Positions 1-10,123 of a DNA stretch of 64,000 nt are shown here, in pieces. The DNA comes from Cytobacillus stercorigallinarum (lineage in GTDB: Bacteria > Bacillota > Bacilli > Bacillales > Cytobacillaceae), in NCBI RefSeq assembly GCF_014836495.1, contig NZ_JACSQT010000002.1:612053-676052 (forward strand), in the 5' to 3' direction. Below the pieces are notes generated by a model. That model saw nothing but the letters and a program-made list of their open reading frames with translations, had not been told where the DNA came from and did no database searches. The position numbers were made by a program, and so were the translations under genes. Positions within the stretch are counted from its first letter, which is position 1. Each line of letters starts with the position of its first letter.

Positions 1-308
1 AATGCATGCTTGTCCGGTGCATCATCAATCGTTAACAATACCACTTTATCATTAGCATCTTTTATCGGCTCAACCTTCCATGTTTTTTCATTAACGATAT
101 AGGATGGTTGAACATCAACTTCTGCCTCTTTCTCTTCAGTTACATCTTCATCCTTTTCTTCTTCTTTTGCAATCGTTTCTTCCTCATTCTTTGTTTCTTC
201 TATCGCCTCATCGTCTTTTGGCTCATTCGTTGTTTCTTTTTCTTCATTACCACATGCTGTAACAACCAAAACAAAGCTAAGTAATAAAACGAAAAAACTG
301 TTCTTCAT
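1..308 (-). CDS. Lipoprotein with polysaccharide deacetylase start (3' end beyond window)
   Basis: Only the first ~102 codons are inside the window; the gene runs off the left edge. The N-terminus is a lipoprotein signal (MKNSFFVLLLSFVLVVTACG, lipobox VTAC), followed by a long acidic Glu/Lys-rich linker. Near the edge comes a stretch ending VLLTIDDAPDKHA, which resembles the first catalytic motif of NodB-type polysaccharide deacetylases (TFDDGP in the classic form). The likely role is deacetylation of a cell-wall polymer outside the membrane. The start at 308 was chosen because GAGAGG lies 10 bases upstream; two nearby upstream ATGs are too close to it. The missing part holds most of the catalytic domain, so activity cannot be judged. 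Confidence 0.7.
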   Translation of the reverse strand, partial: MKNSFFVLLLSFVLVVTACGNEEKETTNEPKDDEAIEETKNEEETIAKEEEKDEDVTEEKEAEVDVQPSYIVNEKTWKVEPIKDANDKVVLLTIDDAPDKHA

Positions 309-345
309 CTCATTCATTCCTCTCACGCAATTCTTTAGTTAAAAG

Positions 346-597
346 TTATCTTATTAGATCATCTATGTAGAACATAAAAATATAGAAAAATAAATATACA
401 CTAATACTTATAAATGTAGCTAATACTGTTCTCATGTTTGAATGTAATAAACGATTACCCAATACCATCGCAAAATAAACAAATATAAGCAGGATGATGA
501 CCTTTATACTGAATTGGTCATATTTAGATAACCATTCAACAAATGTATAACCGCTCCAAATGATTAACTGTAACATAACGACCATATATAGCCTCAT
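346..597 (-). CDS. Small membrane protein, 83 aa
   Basis: I do not recognise this protein. From the start at 597 it has about three hydrophobic segments (residues ~3-20, ~32-47 and ~58-77) and a short charged C-terminus, so it is probably an integral membrane protein. The reading frame is open further upstream, but the ATG at 597 has a good ribosome site (AGGATGGTGAG) directly before it, so the shorter form is preferred. It lies in the same direction as the deacetylase gene, 37 bases upstream of that gene's start, and may be co-transcribed. Confidence 0.55.
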   Translation of the reverse strand: MRLYMVVMLQLIIWSGYTFVEWLSKYDQFSIKVIILLIFVYFAMVLGNRLLHSNMRTVLATFISISVYLFFYIFMFYIDDLIR

Positions 598-873
598 ACT
601 CTCACCATCCTGAAAAGTCCACTTTTTATTTCTATCATTGTATGCAAGCGAACAGAACGATATTTCCATTGTATCATACAACACATACCAAAAACTTCCT
701 TATTATTTCAATAAGTAAAAGAAGTGCTAATTTCATGGAAAATTTTAGTCGTTGTGAGATTTACTATATATATCTGCTATGTCTTACATTGTCAGATATA
801 ACATATGTTACTCTTAGCCATGATTGAAATTTTTGGATTCTGGGAACTTCACCTTAAACAGTCACTTTCTTTA

Positions 874-920
874 ACAAAAAAACTGCACCAGCAAATGTAG
901 CAAACATTTGTGATGCAGTT
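874..920 (-). terminator. Terminator of the pdh operon
   Basis: On the minus strand an imperfect long hairpin (arms 881-897 and 905-920, with AACTGCA/TGCAGTT ends) is followed by seven T residues (874-880). It lies 30 bases past the pdhD stop. Confidence 0.85.
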
Positions 921-949
921 CATCATATAAACAGTTGTTGATATAATAA

Positions 950-2359
950 TTATTTTACAATATGAATAGGTGTACCTAGAGCAACCTCTGCTGCTTCCAT
1001 TGTAATCTCACCTAAAGTTGGATGGGCATGAATAGTCATCGCAAGATCTTCTGCAGTCATTCCCGCTTCAATTGCTAAGCCAAGCTCAGCAATCATATCA
1101 GATGCATTTGCACCAGCGATTTGCGCTCCGATTACTAATCCATCTTCTTTACGAGTAATTAACTTCACATAACCATCTGTGCTATCAAGAGCCAATGCAC
1201 GGCCATTTGCTGCAAATGGGAACTTAGCAGCTGTATACTCAAGACCTTCTTCTTTTGCTTGTGCTTCTGAATATCCTACAGTAGCAAGTTCAGGTTCTGA
1301 GAATACAACAGCAGGAATGCCAAGATAGTCAATTTCAGACGGTTCACCAGCAATTGCTTCAGCAGCAATTTTTCCTTCATATGAAGCTTTATGCGCTAGT
1401 TGAGGTCCAGCGACAACATCACCGATAGCAAAAATGCTATTGACATTTGTACGGCATTGTTTGTCAACTTCAATAACGCCCTTATCAGACATTTTCACAC
1501 CTACTTGCTCAAGGCCAAGTTCATCTGTGTTAGGACGACGACCAACCATAACAAATAAGTAATCAGCTTCTAAAACTTCTTCTTTACCTTTTACTTCATA
1601 AGTTACTTTTACGCCATTTTCAGTTTCTTCAACTGATTTTGCAGATGCTTTAGTAATAATCTCTGCACCTTTTTTCTTTAAGTTCTTTTTCACAAGTGTT
1701 GTCATTTGTTTCTCAAAACCTAGAAGAATATCATCTGCGCCTTCTAGAATGGTTACTTGAGAACCAAAGCTTGCGTATGCACCACCAAGCTCGACACCAA
1801 TTACACCGCCACCAATGACAGCGATTTTTTCAGGAATTTCCTCAAGCGCTAGCGCCCCTGTAGAATTTAATACACGTTTAGAATATTTAAATGCTGGTAG
1901 TTCAATTGGTCTTGAACCAGTTGCAATAATCGCATTTTTGAAAGTGTATGTTTGTGCGGAACTGTCATCCATTACACGTAAAGTGTTTGCATCAACAAAG
2001 TACGCTTCACCTTTAACAATGTCAATTTTGTTCCCTTTAAGTAAGCCTTGAACCCCGCCTACTAACTTTTTAACTACACCAGCTTTAAATTCTTGGACTT
2101 TAGAGAAATCTACTTTTACGTTTTCAGCTGTAATACCAATTGATTCTGATTCTTTAGCCGTTTCATAACGGTGACCAGCAGAAATCAATGCTTTAGATGG
2201 AATACATCCAACGTTTAAGCATACGCCTCCTACTTCACCTCTTTCTACGATTGTTACTTTTTGTCCAGTTTGTGCGGCACGAATGGCTGCCACATATCCT
2301 CCTGGACCTGAACCAATTACTATAGTATCTGTTTCAATTGGGAAATCTCCTACTACCAT
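950..2359 (-). CDS. pdhD: Dihydrolipoamide dehydrogenase, E3 of pyruvate dehydrogenase
   Basis: E3 flavoprotein of 469 aa. It re-oxidises the lipoyl group of PdhC and passes electrons to NAD. Visible motifs are the FAD-binding GSGPGG (residues 16-21), the redox-active disulfide in [13 protein letters not shown] (C47 and C52), the NAD-binding GGGVIG near 180, an FAD GD motif (AIGDVVAGP), and the C-terminal HAHPTLGE with catalytic H446 and E451. Length and sequence closely match B. subtilis PdhD. It starts 3 bases after the pdhC stop with GGAGG overlapping the pdhC end, so translation is coupled. As last gene of pdhABCD it may also serve other 2-oxoacid complexes. Confidence 0.98.
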   Translation of the reverse strand: MVVGDFPIETDTIVIGSGPGGYVAAIRAAQTGQKVTIVERGEVGGVCLNVGCIPSKALISAGHRYETAKESESIGITAENVKVDFSKVQEFKAGVVKKLVGGVQGLLKGNKIDIVKGEAYFVDANTLRVMDDSSAQTYTFKNAIIATGSRPIELPAFKYSKRVLNSTGALALEEIPEKIAVIGGGVIGVELGGAYASFGSQVTILEGADDILLGFEKQMTTLVKKNLKKKGAEIITKASAKSVEETENGVKVTYEVKGKEEVLEADYLFVMVGRRPNTDELGLEQVGVKMSDKGVIEVDKQCRTNVNSIFAIGDVVAGPQLAHKASYEGKIAAEAIAGEPSEIDYLGIPAVVFSEPELATVGYSEAQAKEEGLEYTAAKFPFAANGRALALDSTDGYVKLITRKEDGLVIGAQIAGANASDMIAELGLAIEAGMTAEDLAMTIHAHPTLGEITMEAAEVALGTPIHIVK

Positions 2360-2362
2360 TTC

Positions 2363-3718
2363 TTACGCCTCCATTAGCAATAATTCTGGGTCATTTAGTA
2401 AACGCTTGATGTGATTTAGTGCATTTTGAGCAGTTGCGCCATCGATGATGCGGTGATCAAAGCTCAATGATAATGCTAGAACTGGTGCTGCGATAATTTC
2501 TCCATCTTTGACGATTGCTTTTTCAGCAATACGACCGATACCTAAAATAGCTACTTCTGGTTGGTTAATAAGTGGTGTAAACCATTGACCACCAGCTGAG
2601 CCGATATTTGTTATCGTACAAGAAGCACCTTTCATTTCGCTTCCTGAAAGTTTGCCATCTCTTGCTTTTGTAGCTAATTCATTAATCTCATTTGACGTAG
2701 TGAAAATTGATTTGCGGTCAGCATCTTTAACCACTGGTACAAGTAGGCCTCTATCAGTATCAGCAGCGATACCAATATTGTAATAATGCTTATGAACGAT
2801 TTCTCCCGCTTCTTCATCTAATGAAGTATTAAGAACTGGATATTCACGTAATGCACTTGTTAAGGCTTTGACTACGTAAGGTAAGAATGTTAATTTAATA
2901 CCTTTTTCTGCGGCAACCTCTTTGAACTTCTTACGATGAGCAACTAATTTTGTTACATCGATTTCGTCCATTAGTGTCACATGTGGAGCCGTTTGCTTCG
3001 TCTTAACCATTGCTTTAGCAATTGCTTTTCGAATTCCACTCATTTTTTCACGTGTTTCAGGATAGCTTCCTTCAGGAATAGACTGAGTTTGGGATTTCTC
3101 CACTTCTTTACTTTCAACTGAAGCTTCTTGTTGTTGAGACTCGGTGTCAACTTGTTGCTCGTTTCCACCCTCTAAGAATTGATTAATATCCTTTTTTAAC
3201 ACACGTCCATTTTTTCCACTACCGCTTACTTGTTGAATATCTACACCTTTTTCTCTTGCAAATTTACGTACAGAAGGCATAGCAATAACACGCTGATTAG
3301 GATCCGTGTTTGTTTCAGAGATTACTTTTCCTTCTTTTTTGTCTTCTTCTTTAGGAGCTGTATTCTCTTTTTCTACACTTTTACCTTCTTCAGCAGTTCC
3401 TTGAACTTGAGATTCTGTTTCTTTCTTTTCCTCAGACTCTTCATCTTCATGGTCACCTTTAAACTTTAAGTCTTCATAACCAGGTGCATCGAAGCTAATA
3501 AGTACTTGTCCAACAGTGGCCACGCTACCTTCTTCTACGTGAATCTCTTCTACTTTTCCTTTTACAGGAGAAGGGATTTCAACTACCGCTTTATCATTTT
3601 GAACTTCACAAAGAACATCATCTTCTTGAACTTCATCACCAGCTTTTACAAACCATTTGACGATTTCGCCTTCATGGATACCTTCACCGATATCAGGCAA
3701 TCTAAATTGAAATGCCAA
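2363..3718 (-). CDS. pdhC: Dihydrolipoamide acetyltransferase, E2 of pyruvate dehydrogenase
   Basis: Core E2 subunit, 451 aa. It transfers the acetyl group from E1 to CoA. Domains in order: one lipoyl domain (1-76, lipoyl-lysine K43 in NDKAVVE); a Glu/Lys-rich flexible linker; the E1/E3-binding domain (~140-178, VRKFAREKG and GRVLKKD); a second Gln/Glu-rich linker; then the acyltransferase domain ending in HRIIDG (catalytic H422 and D426). The start is TTG after GGATGGTGA. A 65-base gap with a GC-rich hairpin separates it from pdhB, unlike the tight spacing elsewhere in the operon. Confidence 0.97.
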   Translation of the reverse strand: MAFQFRLPDIGEGIHEGEIVKWFVKAGDEVQEDDVLCEVQNDKAVVEIPSPVKGKVEEIHVEEGSVATVGQVLISFDAPGYEDLKFKGDHEDEESEEKKETESQVQGTAEEGKSVEKENTAPKEEDKKEGKVISETNTDPNQRVIAMPSVRKFAREKGVDIQQVSGSGKNGRVLKKDINQFLEGGNEQQVDTESQQQEASVESKEVEKSQTQSIPEGSYPETREKMSGIRKAIAKAMVKTKQTAPHVTLMDEIDVTKLVAHRKKFKEVAAEKGIKLTFLPYVVKALTSALREYPVLNTSLDEEAGEIVHKHYYNIGIAADTDRGLLVPVVKDADRKSIFTTSNEINELATKARDGKLSGSEMKGASCTITNIGSAGGQWFTPLINQPEVAILGIGRIAEKAIVKDGEIIAAPVLALSLSFDHRIIDGATAQNALNHIKRLLNDPELLLMEA

Positions 3719-3761
3719 TTAAATTCACCATCCTATTGTATCATAGTTATTATAGAAATTA

Positions 3762-3775
3762 GGGGCCACGCCCCC
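3762..3775 (-). other. Intercistronic GC hairpin between pdhB and pdhC
   Basis: Stem GGGGC/GCCCC with a 3-base loop, just after the pdhB stop. It stands out because the surroundings are very AT-rich, and no T-run follows. It could slow exonucleases or partly attenuate transcription, which would set different levels for E1 and for E2/E3. Confidence 0.5.
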
Positions 3776-3783
3776 GATTTTAT

Positions 3784-4761
3784 TTAAAATTCAATTACTT
3801 TTTTTGCAGTTTGAATAATGTCTTTATAGTTCGGCAACCAAACTGTTTCCGCTTGTGGGAAAGCAAACACAGTATCCGGTGCTGCTACACGTAAGACAGG
3901 CGCCTCTAAGCTAAGAATCGCACGGTCGTTAATTTCAGCTACGACATTTGCTGCAATACCAGCTTGTTTTTGTGCTTCTTGTACAACAATCGCTCGGTTT
4001 GTCTTCTCAACTGAAGCAATGATTGTTTCAATATCAATTGGGCTAACTGTACGAAGGTCAATCACTTCTGCTGAATGGCCTTCTTTTTCTAACTCATCAG
4101 CCGCTTTTAATGCTTCATGTACCATTGCACCATAAGTAATAATTGAAATATCTTTACCTTCACGTTTCACTTCAGCTTTACCAAGTGGAATTGTATATTC
4201 TTCTTCCGGTACTTCTTGACGGAATGAACGATATAATTTCATATGCTCCAAGAAGATAACAGGATCGTTATCTCGAATCGCAGAAATCAACAGGCCTTTT
4301 GCATCGTATGGAGAAGATGGAATAACGACCTTTAAACCTGGTTGTTGAGCCATCAATCCTTCTAAACTATCAGCATGCATTTCTGGAGTGTGTACACCGC
4401 CACCAAATGGTGAACGAATTGTAACTGGGGCATTATATCTGCCACCTGAACGATAGCGCATACGAGCAAGTTGTCCGGAAATACTATCCATTACTTCATA
4501 AACAAATCCAAAGAATTGAATTTCAGGTACTGGGCGATAGCCTTGTAAACCAAGTCCAACTGCAAGACCGCCAATTCCAGATTCCGCTAGTGGTGTATCA
4601 AATACACGCTCTTCGCCGAATTCTTTTTGAAGACCTTCAGTAGCACGGAAAACTCCACCGTTTACGCCTACGTCTTCTCCAAATACTAATACATTCGGGT
4701 CATTCTTAAGTTCTGTACGAAGTGCATCAGTGATTGCTTGGATCATTGTCATTTGCGCCAT
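3784..4761 (-). CDS. pdhB: Pyruvate dehydrogenase E1 beta subunit
   Basis: Beta chain (325 aa) of the alpha2-beta2 E1 that decarboxylates pyruvate with thiamine diphosphate. Typical family stretches are [41 protein letters not shown] and the C-terminal VPNY-like LPNYKDI. The ATG has AAGGAG 15 bases upstream, overlapping the end of pdhA; the genes are 3 bases apart. Length and sequence match other Bacillus PdhB proteins. Confidence 0.97.
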   Translation of the reverse strand: MAQMTMIQAITDALRTELKNDPNVLVFGEDVGVNGGVFRATEGLQKEFGEERVFDTPLAESGIGGLAVGLGLQGYRPVPEIQFFGFVYEVMDSISGQLARMRYRSGGRYNAPVTIRSPFGGGVHTPEMHADSLEGLMAQQPGLKVVIPSSPYDAKGLLISAIRDNDPVIFLEHMKLYRSFRQEVPEEEYTIPLGKAEVKREGKDISIITYGAMVHEALKAADELEKEGHSAEVIDLRTVSPIDIETIIASVEKTNRAIVVQEAQKQAGIAANVVAEINDRAILSLEAPVLRVAAPDTVFAFPQAETVWLPNYKDIIQTAKKVIEF

Positions 4762-4764
4762 GGC

Positions 4765-5886
<1,122 letters not shown>

Positions 5887-5965
5887 TCACCCTTTCTTAT
5901 TTTAAAAACGCTTAATTGATTATCAAATGGAGAATATCACGTTTATATTTGTCTGATGACAACAT

Positions 5966-5994
5966 ATAGTATAGTTTTCCACAAATACCAACAA
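5966..5994 (-). promoter_or_regulatory. Candidate promoter of pdhABCD
   Basis: On the minus strand TTGTTG (5989-5994), a 17-base spacer and TACTAT (5966-5971) form a weak sigma-A-like pair. The implied start is ~80 bases ahead of pdhA. Each box matches consensus at 4 of 6 positions only, so this is tentative. Confidence 0.3.
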
Positions 5995-6396
5995 AAAAAA
6001 CGTCTTTATTATTATAACTTCTTTTCTTCAAACTGTACTAGTTGTATCACAAAAATATATGACACACTTTTCTTCGTTTGCATTCATTTTAATATAAGGT
6101 TTTTCATTCGTCAATTGTGAAAACCTTTATTTTTTTGGTTTTAAATCAATTTGAAAAATAATAAATGAAAATTTAAAACTTTAACTGTTTTAATCTGTAC
6201 TATAAAAAAAGAGGTTTTACCCATCTGTTATAATAAAGATAATTTTCATAAAAAGAGTTATAATTCGACTATTTTTATTATTAAATAACTTACTTCTTCG
6301 CGTATTGATATAGTCGGAATGAATCCTGTTAAAGTTTTGGCGTAATTATTTATCTCTCTCACTAAAAAACAGTAAAGTTTTTGATAAGATAATATA
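5995..6396. other. AT-rich intergenic stretch
   Basis: Between pdhA and ykyA. I see no convincing coding frame, tRNA or riboswitch here. Upstream pdh control sites could lie in it but none is recognisable. Confidence 0.5.
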
Positions 6397-6438
6397 AAAC
6401 AAACAACGAGCAAATCCATAATTGAATTTGCTCGTTGT
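6397..6438 (-). terminator. Terminator of ykyA
   Basis: Perfect 13-bp stem (6403-6415 with 6426-6438; arm ACAACGAGCAAAT) with a 10-base loop, followed on the minus strand by TGTTTTATATT. It lies 22 bases beyond the ykyA stop. Confidence 0.85.
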
Positions 6439-6460
6439 CATATTCTCTATTAATTGTATA

Positions 6461-7123
6461 CTATTCTTTTTCCTCTTCAATTTCTATGCCAGCATCTTTA
6501 TAAAATACAAGCTTCTTATCATTATATTCTTCCGTTTTCTCATTAAATGTTTCATTGTTTTCTACAATCTTTTCGTATGATTGATTAATCTTCTCAATTT
6601 GGGATTCAAGCTGTTCTAGCGTGACATCTTCTTTTTTAAATAGCTCATACAATTCGATGTCCATTTCTGTTGAATTCATATAATGTTTATATAATTCACT
6701 ATGTACATCATAACGTTGCATCATCACATCATATAATTCATTAGCTGACTTTTTTAAATCATCATCTTCAATTTTATTAATGAGCTTATCCGTTTTTTCG
6801 AACTCTTTTTGCGAAGCTGTAATGCTTTCTTCTTCATTTTTCATTAAGTCTTGTCTTTCATTAACAAGCTCAATCGCCTCATTTGAAAGTTCTTTAATTT
6901 GATCGAATTCTTTCATACTTAAGGCAATAATTTGATCATAAATTTCCTTTTCTTTTTTCTCAATTTCTACAAGAGGCTCCTGTTGATTTTTAAATTCTTG
7001 TTCAGCTTGTGCAACATCCTCTAACGTATTTAGCAGCTCTTCTTTCGGACTTTGACTACAACCACCTAGGAAAATGATACTTGCGACCATTGTTAATCCG
7101 ATGAGCTTTACTTTCTTATACAT
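6461..7123 (-). CDS. ykyA: YkyA-type cell-wall-binding lipoprotein
   Basis: 220 aa. A lipoprotein signal peptide ends in LGGC (Cys ~22), so the mature protein is anchored outside the membrane. The rest is almost entirely Glu/Lys-rich alpha-helix (~30-210), probably a coiled-coil bundle. It corresponds to B. subtilis YkyA, annotated as a putative cell-wall-binding lipoprotein, which also sits just upstream of pdhA; the exact role is unknown. The start is supported by GGAGGGATAG. It has its own terminator, so it is not part of the pdh operon. Confidence 0.8.
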   Translation of the reverse strand: MYKKVKLIGLTMVASIIFLGGCSQSPKEELLNTLEDVAQAEQEFKNQQEPLVEIEKKEKEIYDQIIALSMKEFDQIKELSNEAIELVNERQDLMKNEEESITASQKEFEKTDKLINKIEDDDLKKSANELYDVMMQRYDVHSELYKHYMNSTEMDIELYELFKKEDVTLEQLESQIEKINQSYEKIVENNETFNEKTEEYNDKKLVFYKDAGIEIEEEKE

Positions 7124-7302
7124 CCTATCCCTCCCTCAATTCGTATAGACTATTATGTATCTCTCTTGCATAAACTTGTCTAATTATAAAAAATTTGTCG
7201 TTTATCACTTCTACTATATCGATACTTTAAACATTTTACAATTATTAACTTGTACTATATATATTCTTGTTATTTTTAACTATGCATTAGGCGCTGGCCC
7301 AT

Positions 7303-7330
7303 ACAACTTGCTTTCTATGGTCATAGCCTA
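7303..7330 (+). promoter_or_regulatory. Candidate sigma-K promoter for the YjcZ-type gene
   Basis: AC (7303-7304), 17 bases, then CATAGCCTA (7322-7330) fits the sigma-K pattern AC-N16/17-CATANNNTA. The implied start lies about 45 bases ahead of the small spore gene at 7382, in keeping with late mother-cell expression. Confidence 0.4.
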
Positions 7331-7381
7331 TACTAATCGTCCGCTATGGATGAAAATGAAAAAAACTTGGAGGTATAAACT

Positions 7382-7501
7382 ATGTATGGCTATGGATACG
7401 GTAATGCTGGTTGCGGATACGGTTGTGGAGGAAGTGGATTTGCCTTAATTATCGTCCTCTTTATTTTACTAATTATTGTAGGGGCAGCTCTTTGGAACTA
7501 G
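7382..7501 (+). CDS. YjcZ-family small sporulation protein, 39 aa
   Basis: Very short gene with a strong ribosome site (TTGGAGGT) 6 bases before the ATG. The product begins [20 protein letters not shown], a Gly/Tyr/Cys-rich head, then has one hydrophobic helix ([18 protein letters not shown]) to the end. This two-part layout is characteristic of the YjcZ family of small sporulation proteins (mother-cell or spore-coat associated). The exact function is unknown. It stands alone between ykyA and def, with a sigma-K-like promoter upstream. Confidence 0.85.
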   Translation: MYGYGYGNAGCGYGCGGSGFALIIVLFILLIIVGAALWN

Positions 7502-7714
7502 TATTTGCGAGGGTGTAGATAATATCTACACCTTTACATACAAATTAAGTAAAATGATTAGATTAACTTTTTCAATATTGTTTGGTAAACTTATTTCATT
7601 ACTTTGTCGATTGAAAAGATAGGGAACATAAGCAATCCTTATTTCACAAAACTTTTCAATAGATCTTTTAAATATAAAAACATGATATTTAACTTTTCAA
7701 GGAGTGTTGAGATT

Positions 7715-8272
7715 TTGTTAACGATGAATGATATTGTCCGAGATGGTCACCCCGTGTTAAGGGAAGTAGCCGAAGAGGTTATGTTACCAGCTTCTTCAGA
7801 GGACAAGAAACTATTAAACGAATTGATGATGTACGTACAAAATAGTCAAAAACCTTCCATTGCGGAGCAATATGGATTACGGCCAGGAATAGGGTTAGCA
7901 GCTCCACAAATAAATGTTTCGAAAAGAATGATTGCCGTTCATTGTACAGATGAAAAAAACAACTTAATCAGTTATGCACTCTTTAACCCCAAAATCATTA
8001 GCCATTCAGTTGAGAAGGCGTATTTAACTGCTGGTGAAGGCTGTCTTTCAGTTGATGAAGCAATTGAAGGATTTGTTCCAAGGTATGCACGAGTTACAGT
8101 TAAAGGATATACTATTGACAATGAGGAAGTTAAAATAAGATTAAAAGGGTTACCTGCTATTTGTTTCCAACATGAAATTGATCATTTAAATGGCGTAATG
8201 TTTTATGATCATATAAATCAACAAGACCCATTCAAACCTATTGAGAATGCCATTGCGATAGAGAGAATGTGA
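7715..8272 (+). CDS. def: Peptide deformylase
   Basis: Removes the formyl group from the initiator methionine of new proteins. The three metal/active-site motifs are present: GIGLAAPQI (GxGLAAxQ), EGCLSVDE (EGCLS) and QHEIDHLNG (HExDH). At 185 aa it matches the longer B. subtilis YkrB/DefB form, not DefA. An upstream in-frame ATG exists, but the TTG at 7715, preceded by AAGGAG at 10 bases, gives MLTMNDIVRDG, matching the start of the family, so it is preferred. It is followed by a large repeat element. Confidence 0.95.
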   Translation: MLTMNDIVRDGHPVLREVAEEVMLPASSEDKKLLNELMMYVQNSQKPSIAEQYGLRPGIGLAAPQINVSKRMIAVHCTDEKNNLISYALFNPKIISHSVEKAYLTAGEGCLSVDEAIEGFVPRYARVTVKGYTIDNEEVKIRLKGLPAICFQHEIDHLNGVMFYDHINQQDPFKPIENAIAIERM

Positions 8273-8281
8273 AGGACATGG

Positions 8282-8606
8282 AAATGAGGCTGGGACATAA
8301 CTAAATGAGCTAACCTCAAAAAAGAACAATAACAAATTGAACTTAAAACATCATTTGCAAAAAATCCCGTTCCATTGCGCTCACGTTCTCTCACTTTCCG
8401 CGGGGAGGGGCTGAGCGTCCTAAGGCATTGCCTGTGGTGTCTCAGCTTTCCCTCTATTTCCCGCAAGGGTCGAGTGTCTTCCGCTCCATTTCACTATTCT
8501 TTTCATATAAGGGTTCAAATCAACAAAAAACCGAATGATTAGATGCTATAACTCCTAATCATTCGGATAAATCATTAGCTAGAATACTTATGTCCCAACC
8601 TCATTT
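8282..8606. repeat. 325-bp intergenic element with inverted ends
   Basis: The ends are near-perfect inverted copies of AAATGAGGCTGGGACATAA (8282-8300 and 8588-8606, 18 of 19 matching). The middle (~8350-8510) is clearly more GC-rich than its surroundings, with TTTCCGCGGGGAGG, GTGTCTCAGC, TTTCCCGCAAGGGTCGAG and TCCGCTCCATTTC, resembling intergenic repeats I recall from Bacillaceae genomes. A 12-bp hairpin (8531-8542/8555-8566) lies near the right end. There is no transposase and no plausible reading frame, so it is a non-coding repeat, possibly mobilised in trans or acting as structured RNA. Confidence 0.7.
8525..8566 (-). terminator. Terminator of the HAD phosphatase gene, inside the repeat
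   Basis: Perfect 12-bp stem CCGAATGATTAG/CTAATCATTCGG (8531-8542, 8555-8566). On the minus strand it is followed by TTTTTTG. Confidence 0.75.
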
Positions 8607-8627
8607 AAATTTTACTTAAGTCTACTT

Positions 8628-9395
8628 TTAAATTAATTCTACCTTTCTTAAACCCTTCCATATCCCATCTTCGTCTACATGTTCTGTCACCATATTTGCG
8701 ACTTTTTTAACTTCCGGTAAAGCGTTTCCCATAGCAATACCGACACCACTGGCCTCAAGCATTTCAATATCATTCAAACCATCACCAAAGGCGTATACAT
8801 CTTCCATACTGATATTAAGTCGCTTAATCATTTCTTTTATACCTTCTGCTTTTGTCCCTCCAGTTGGGACAACATCAGTAGATACACGATGCCATCTTAC
8901 AAATCCAAAGTCGTCATATCCGTCCACATATAGGCTTTCATCCTCATGTTTACAGAAAACAAGTGCCTGATAAATCTCTTTCTTTTCATAGAAAGTGCCA
9001 TCCTCTTCAGGGTGTGGAAAATCAAGGCTATCCATACTTTCTTGAATGTATGGATGATGAGAAACAGATGATTTCATTGTCTCTTCATTTAAATAGACCA
9101 TTGGATGGCCATTTTGGTGTGCATGTTTCTCTAATTGTCTCAACTGATCTTTATTCAATGGGTTTTTATAGATGACGTTTCCTTCAAATACAACATATTG
9201 CCCGTTAAAACTAACAAAAGACTCAATATCTAATTGCTCTCTAATATGCTTAAACATAAACGGAGCTCTGCCTGTAGCAATCGCTACATAAATACCATTT
9301 TCCTGTAATTGCTTGACCGCTTTTTTCGTTGTATCTGGTATAATATTATCTTTATTAAGCAATGTCCCATCTATATCAAAAAATACAATTTTCAT
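8628..9395 (-). CDS. ykrA: HAD-superfamily Cof-type phosphatase
   Basis: 255 aa. The N-terminal nucleophile motif FFDIDGTLL (D7, D9) and the C-terminal FGDGLNDIEMLE are the acid clusters of Cof-type (IIB cap) HAD phosphatases, which dephosphorylate sugar phosphates, pyridoxal phosphate or similar small molecules; the substrate cannot be told. It matches B. subtilis YkrA in length and neighbours. A 34-codon upstream extension is unlikely: AAAGGAG lies 7 bases before the ATG at 9395. The gene ends beside the repeat element, which supplies its terminator. Confidence 0.85.
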   Translation of the reverse strand: MKIVFFDIDGTLLNKDNIIPDTTKKAVKQLQENGIYVAIATGRAPFMFKHIREQLDIESFVSFNGQYVVFEGNVIYKNPLNKDQLRQLEKHAHQNGHPMVYLNEETMKSSVSHHPYIQESMDSLDFPHPEEDGTFYEKKEIYQALVFCKHEDESLYVDGYDDFGFVRWHRVSTDVVPTGGTKAEGIKEMIKRLNISMEDVYAFGDGLNDIEMLEASGVGIAMGNALPEVKKVANMVTEHVDEDGIWKGLRKVELI

Positions 9396-9956
9396 CATAT
9401 GACTCCTTTTACTACCTACATTATAAATGATTCCGTTGTTACGATTCCTGCCACTCAACCTTATAACCTTCTTGTATAATATGTCAAACAACTTCAATTC
9501 AATAACATTTTTTACTAAAACTCTAACCGAAGGCTTTACTTTACACGCATATCGTATACAATAGGATTAAGGGAATTGAATCGAAAAGTGTTTAAAGTAT
9601 GACAAATAGTAGTGAAAAACGGATTTTGAGCCCTTCAAACTTGCGGAGGGCTCCTTCATTATTGTAAATTTATAATCAATACACTTAATTACATACATGA
9701 CAAACAGAAATGAAATCGCAATTCGCAAAATAAAAAGTCACTGTTTTAGACATAAATAAGAATGGGCATGATGATGAAAGCCTTAAGACTGATTTAATTT
9801 TATTATACAATTAACGCTTTAACTAAGTAAATACATAAGATTGTGTTAAGAAATCCGACGATGTTAAGTATATAAGACCAATGTTTGGCTTAGTCTATAA
9901 ATTATCTGAGTTAACGATATAAAGATAAGAAAGTAAGGCTAAACACTGATTCTTAT
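9396..9956. other. Long non-coding stretch upstream of the rpoY leader
   Basis: No convincing gene. An inverted GAGCCCT/AGGGCTC pair (~9638-9663) could form a weak hairpin without a T-run. The unusual length of non-coding DNA before rpoY suggests regulatory RNA or long promoters. Confidence 0.4.
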
Positions 9957-10027
9957 AAAAGGCCTTTGTTACCCATAGTCGGTAACCATTACTAAAAGTA
10001 AATAATAATGAATGAGTAGCCTTTTTT
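9957..10027 (+). ncRNA. Candidate structured RNA with terminator upstream of rpoY
   Basis: Outer stem AAAAGGC/GCCTTTT (9957-9963, 10019-10025) closes two inner hairpins: GTTACC/GGTAAC (9968-9973, 9981-9986) and CATTA/TAATG (9987-9991, 10006-10010). It ends in a run of six T. It looks like the 3' part of a small RNA or an attenuator placed before the rpoY promoter. No known riboswitch class is recognised. Confidence 0.45.
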
Positions 10028-10037
10028 ACTTTATATA

Positions 10038-10067
10038 CTGACATGTGGCGATCTCTTATCCTATATC
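10038..10067 (+). promoter_or_regulatory. Candidate promoter of rpoY-rnjA
   Basis: CTGACA (10038-10043), 18-base spacer, TATATC (10062-10067). This is a plausible sigma-A pair about 50 bases before rpoY and just downstream of the terminator-like RNA. Confidence 0.4.
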
Positions 10068-10123
10068 TCATGTTACTTTTTAAAAAATATAGATAAAGAC
10101 TACGGAATAAGGAGAGATACCCT

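Noticed and set aside
642..827. 61-codon plus frame near the left edge
   Set aside because: No ribosome site, Ile/Tyr-rich random composition, no resemblance to a family.
7155..7448. 97-codon plus frame upstream of and overlapping the YjcZ-type gene
   Set aside because: No ribosome site; it runs in another frame through the well-supported 39-aa gene.
8218..8466. 82-codon minus frame over the def end and the repeat
   Set aside because: It overlaps def and the hairpin-rich repeat, has a composition driven by the repeat, and no ribosome site.
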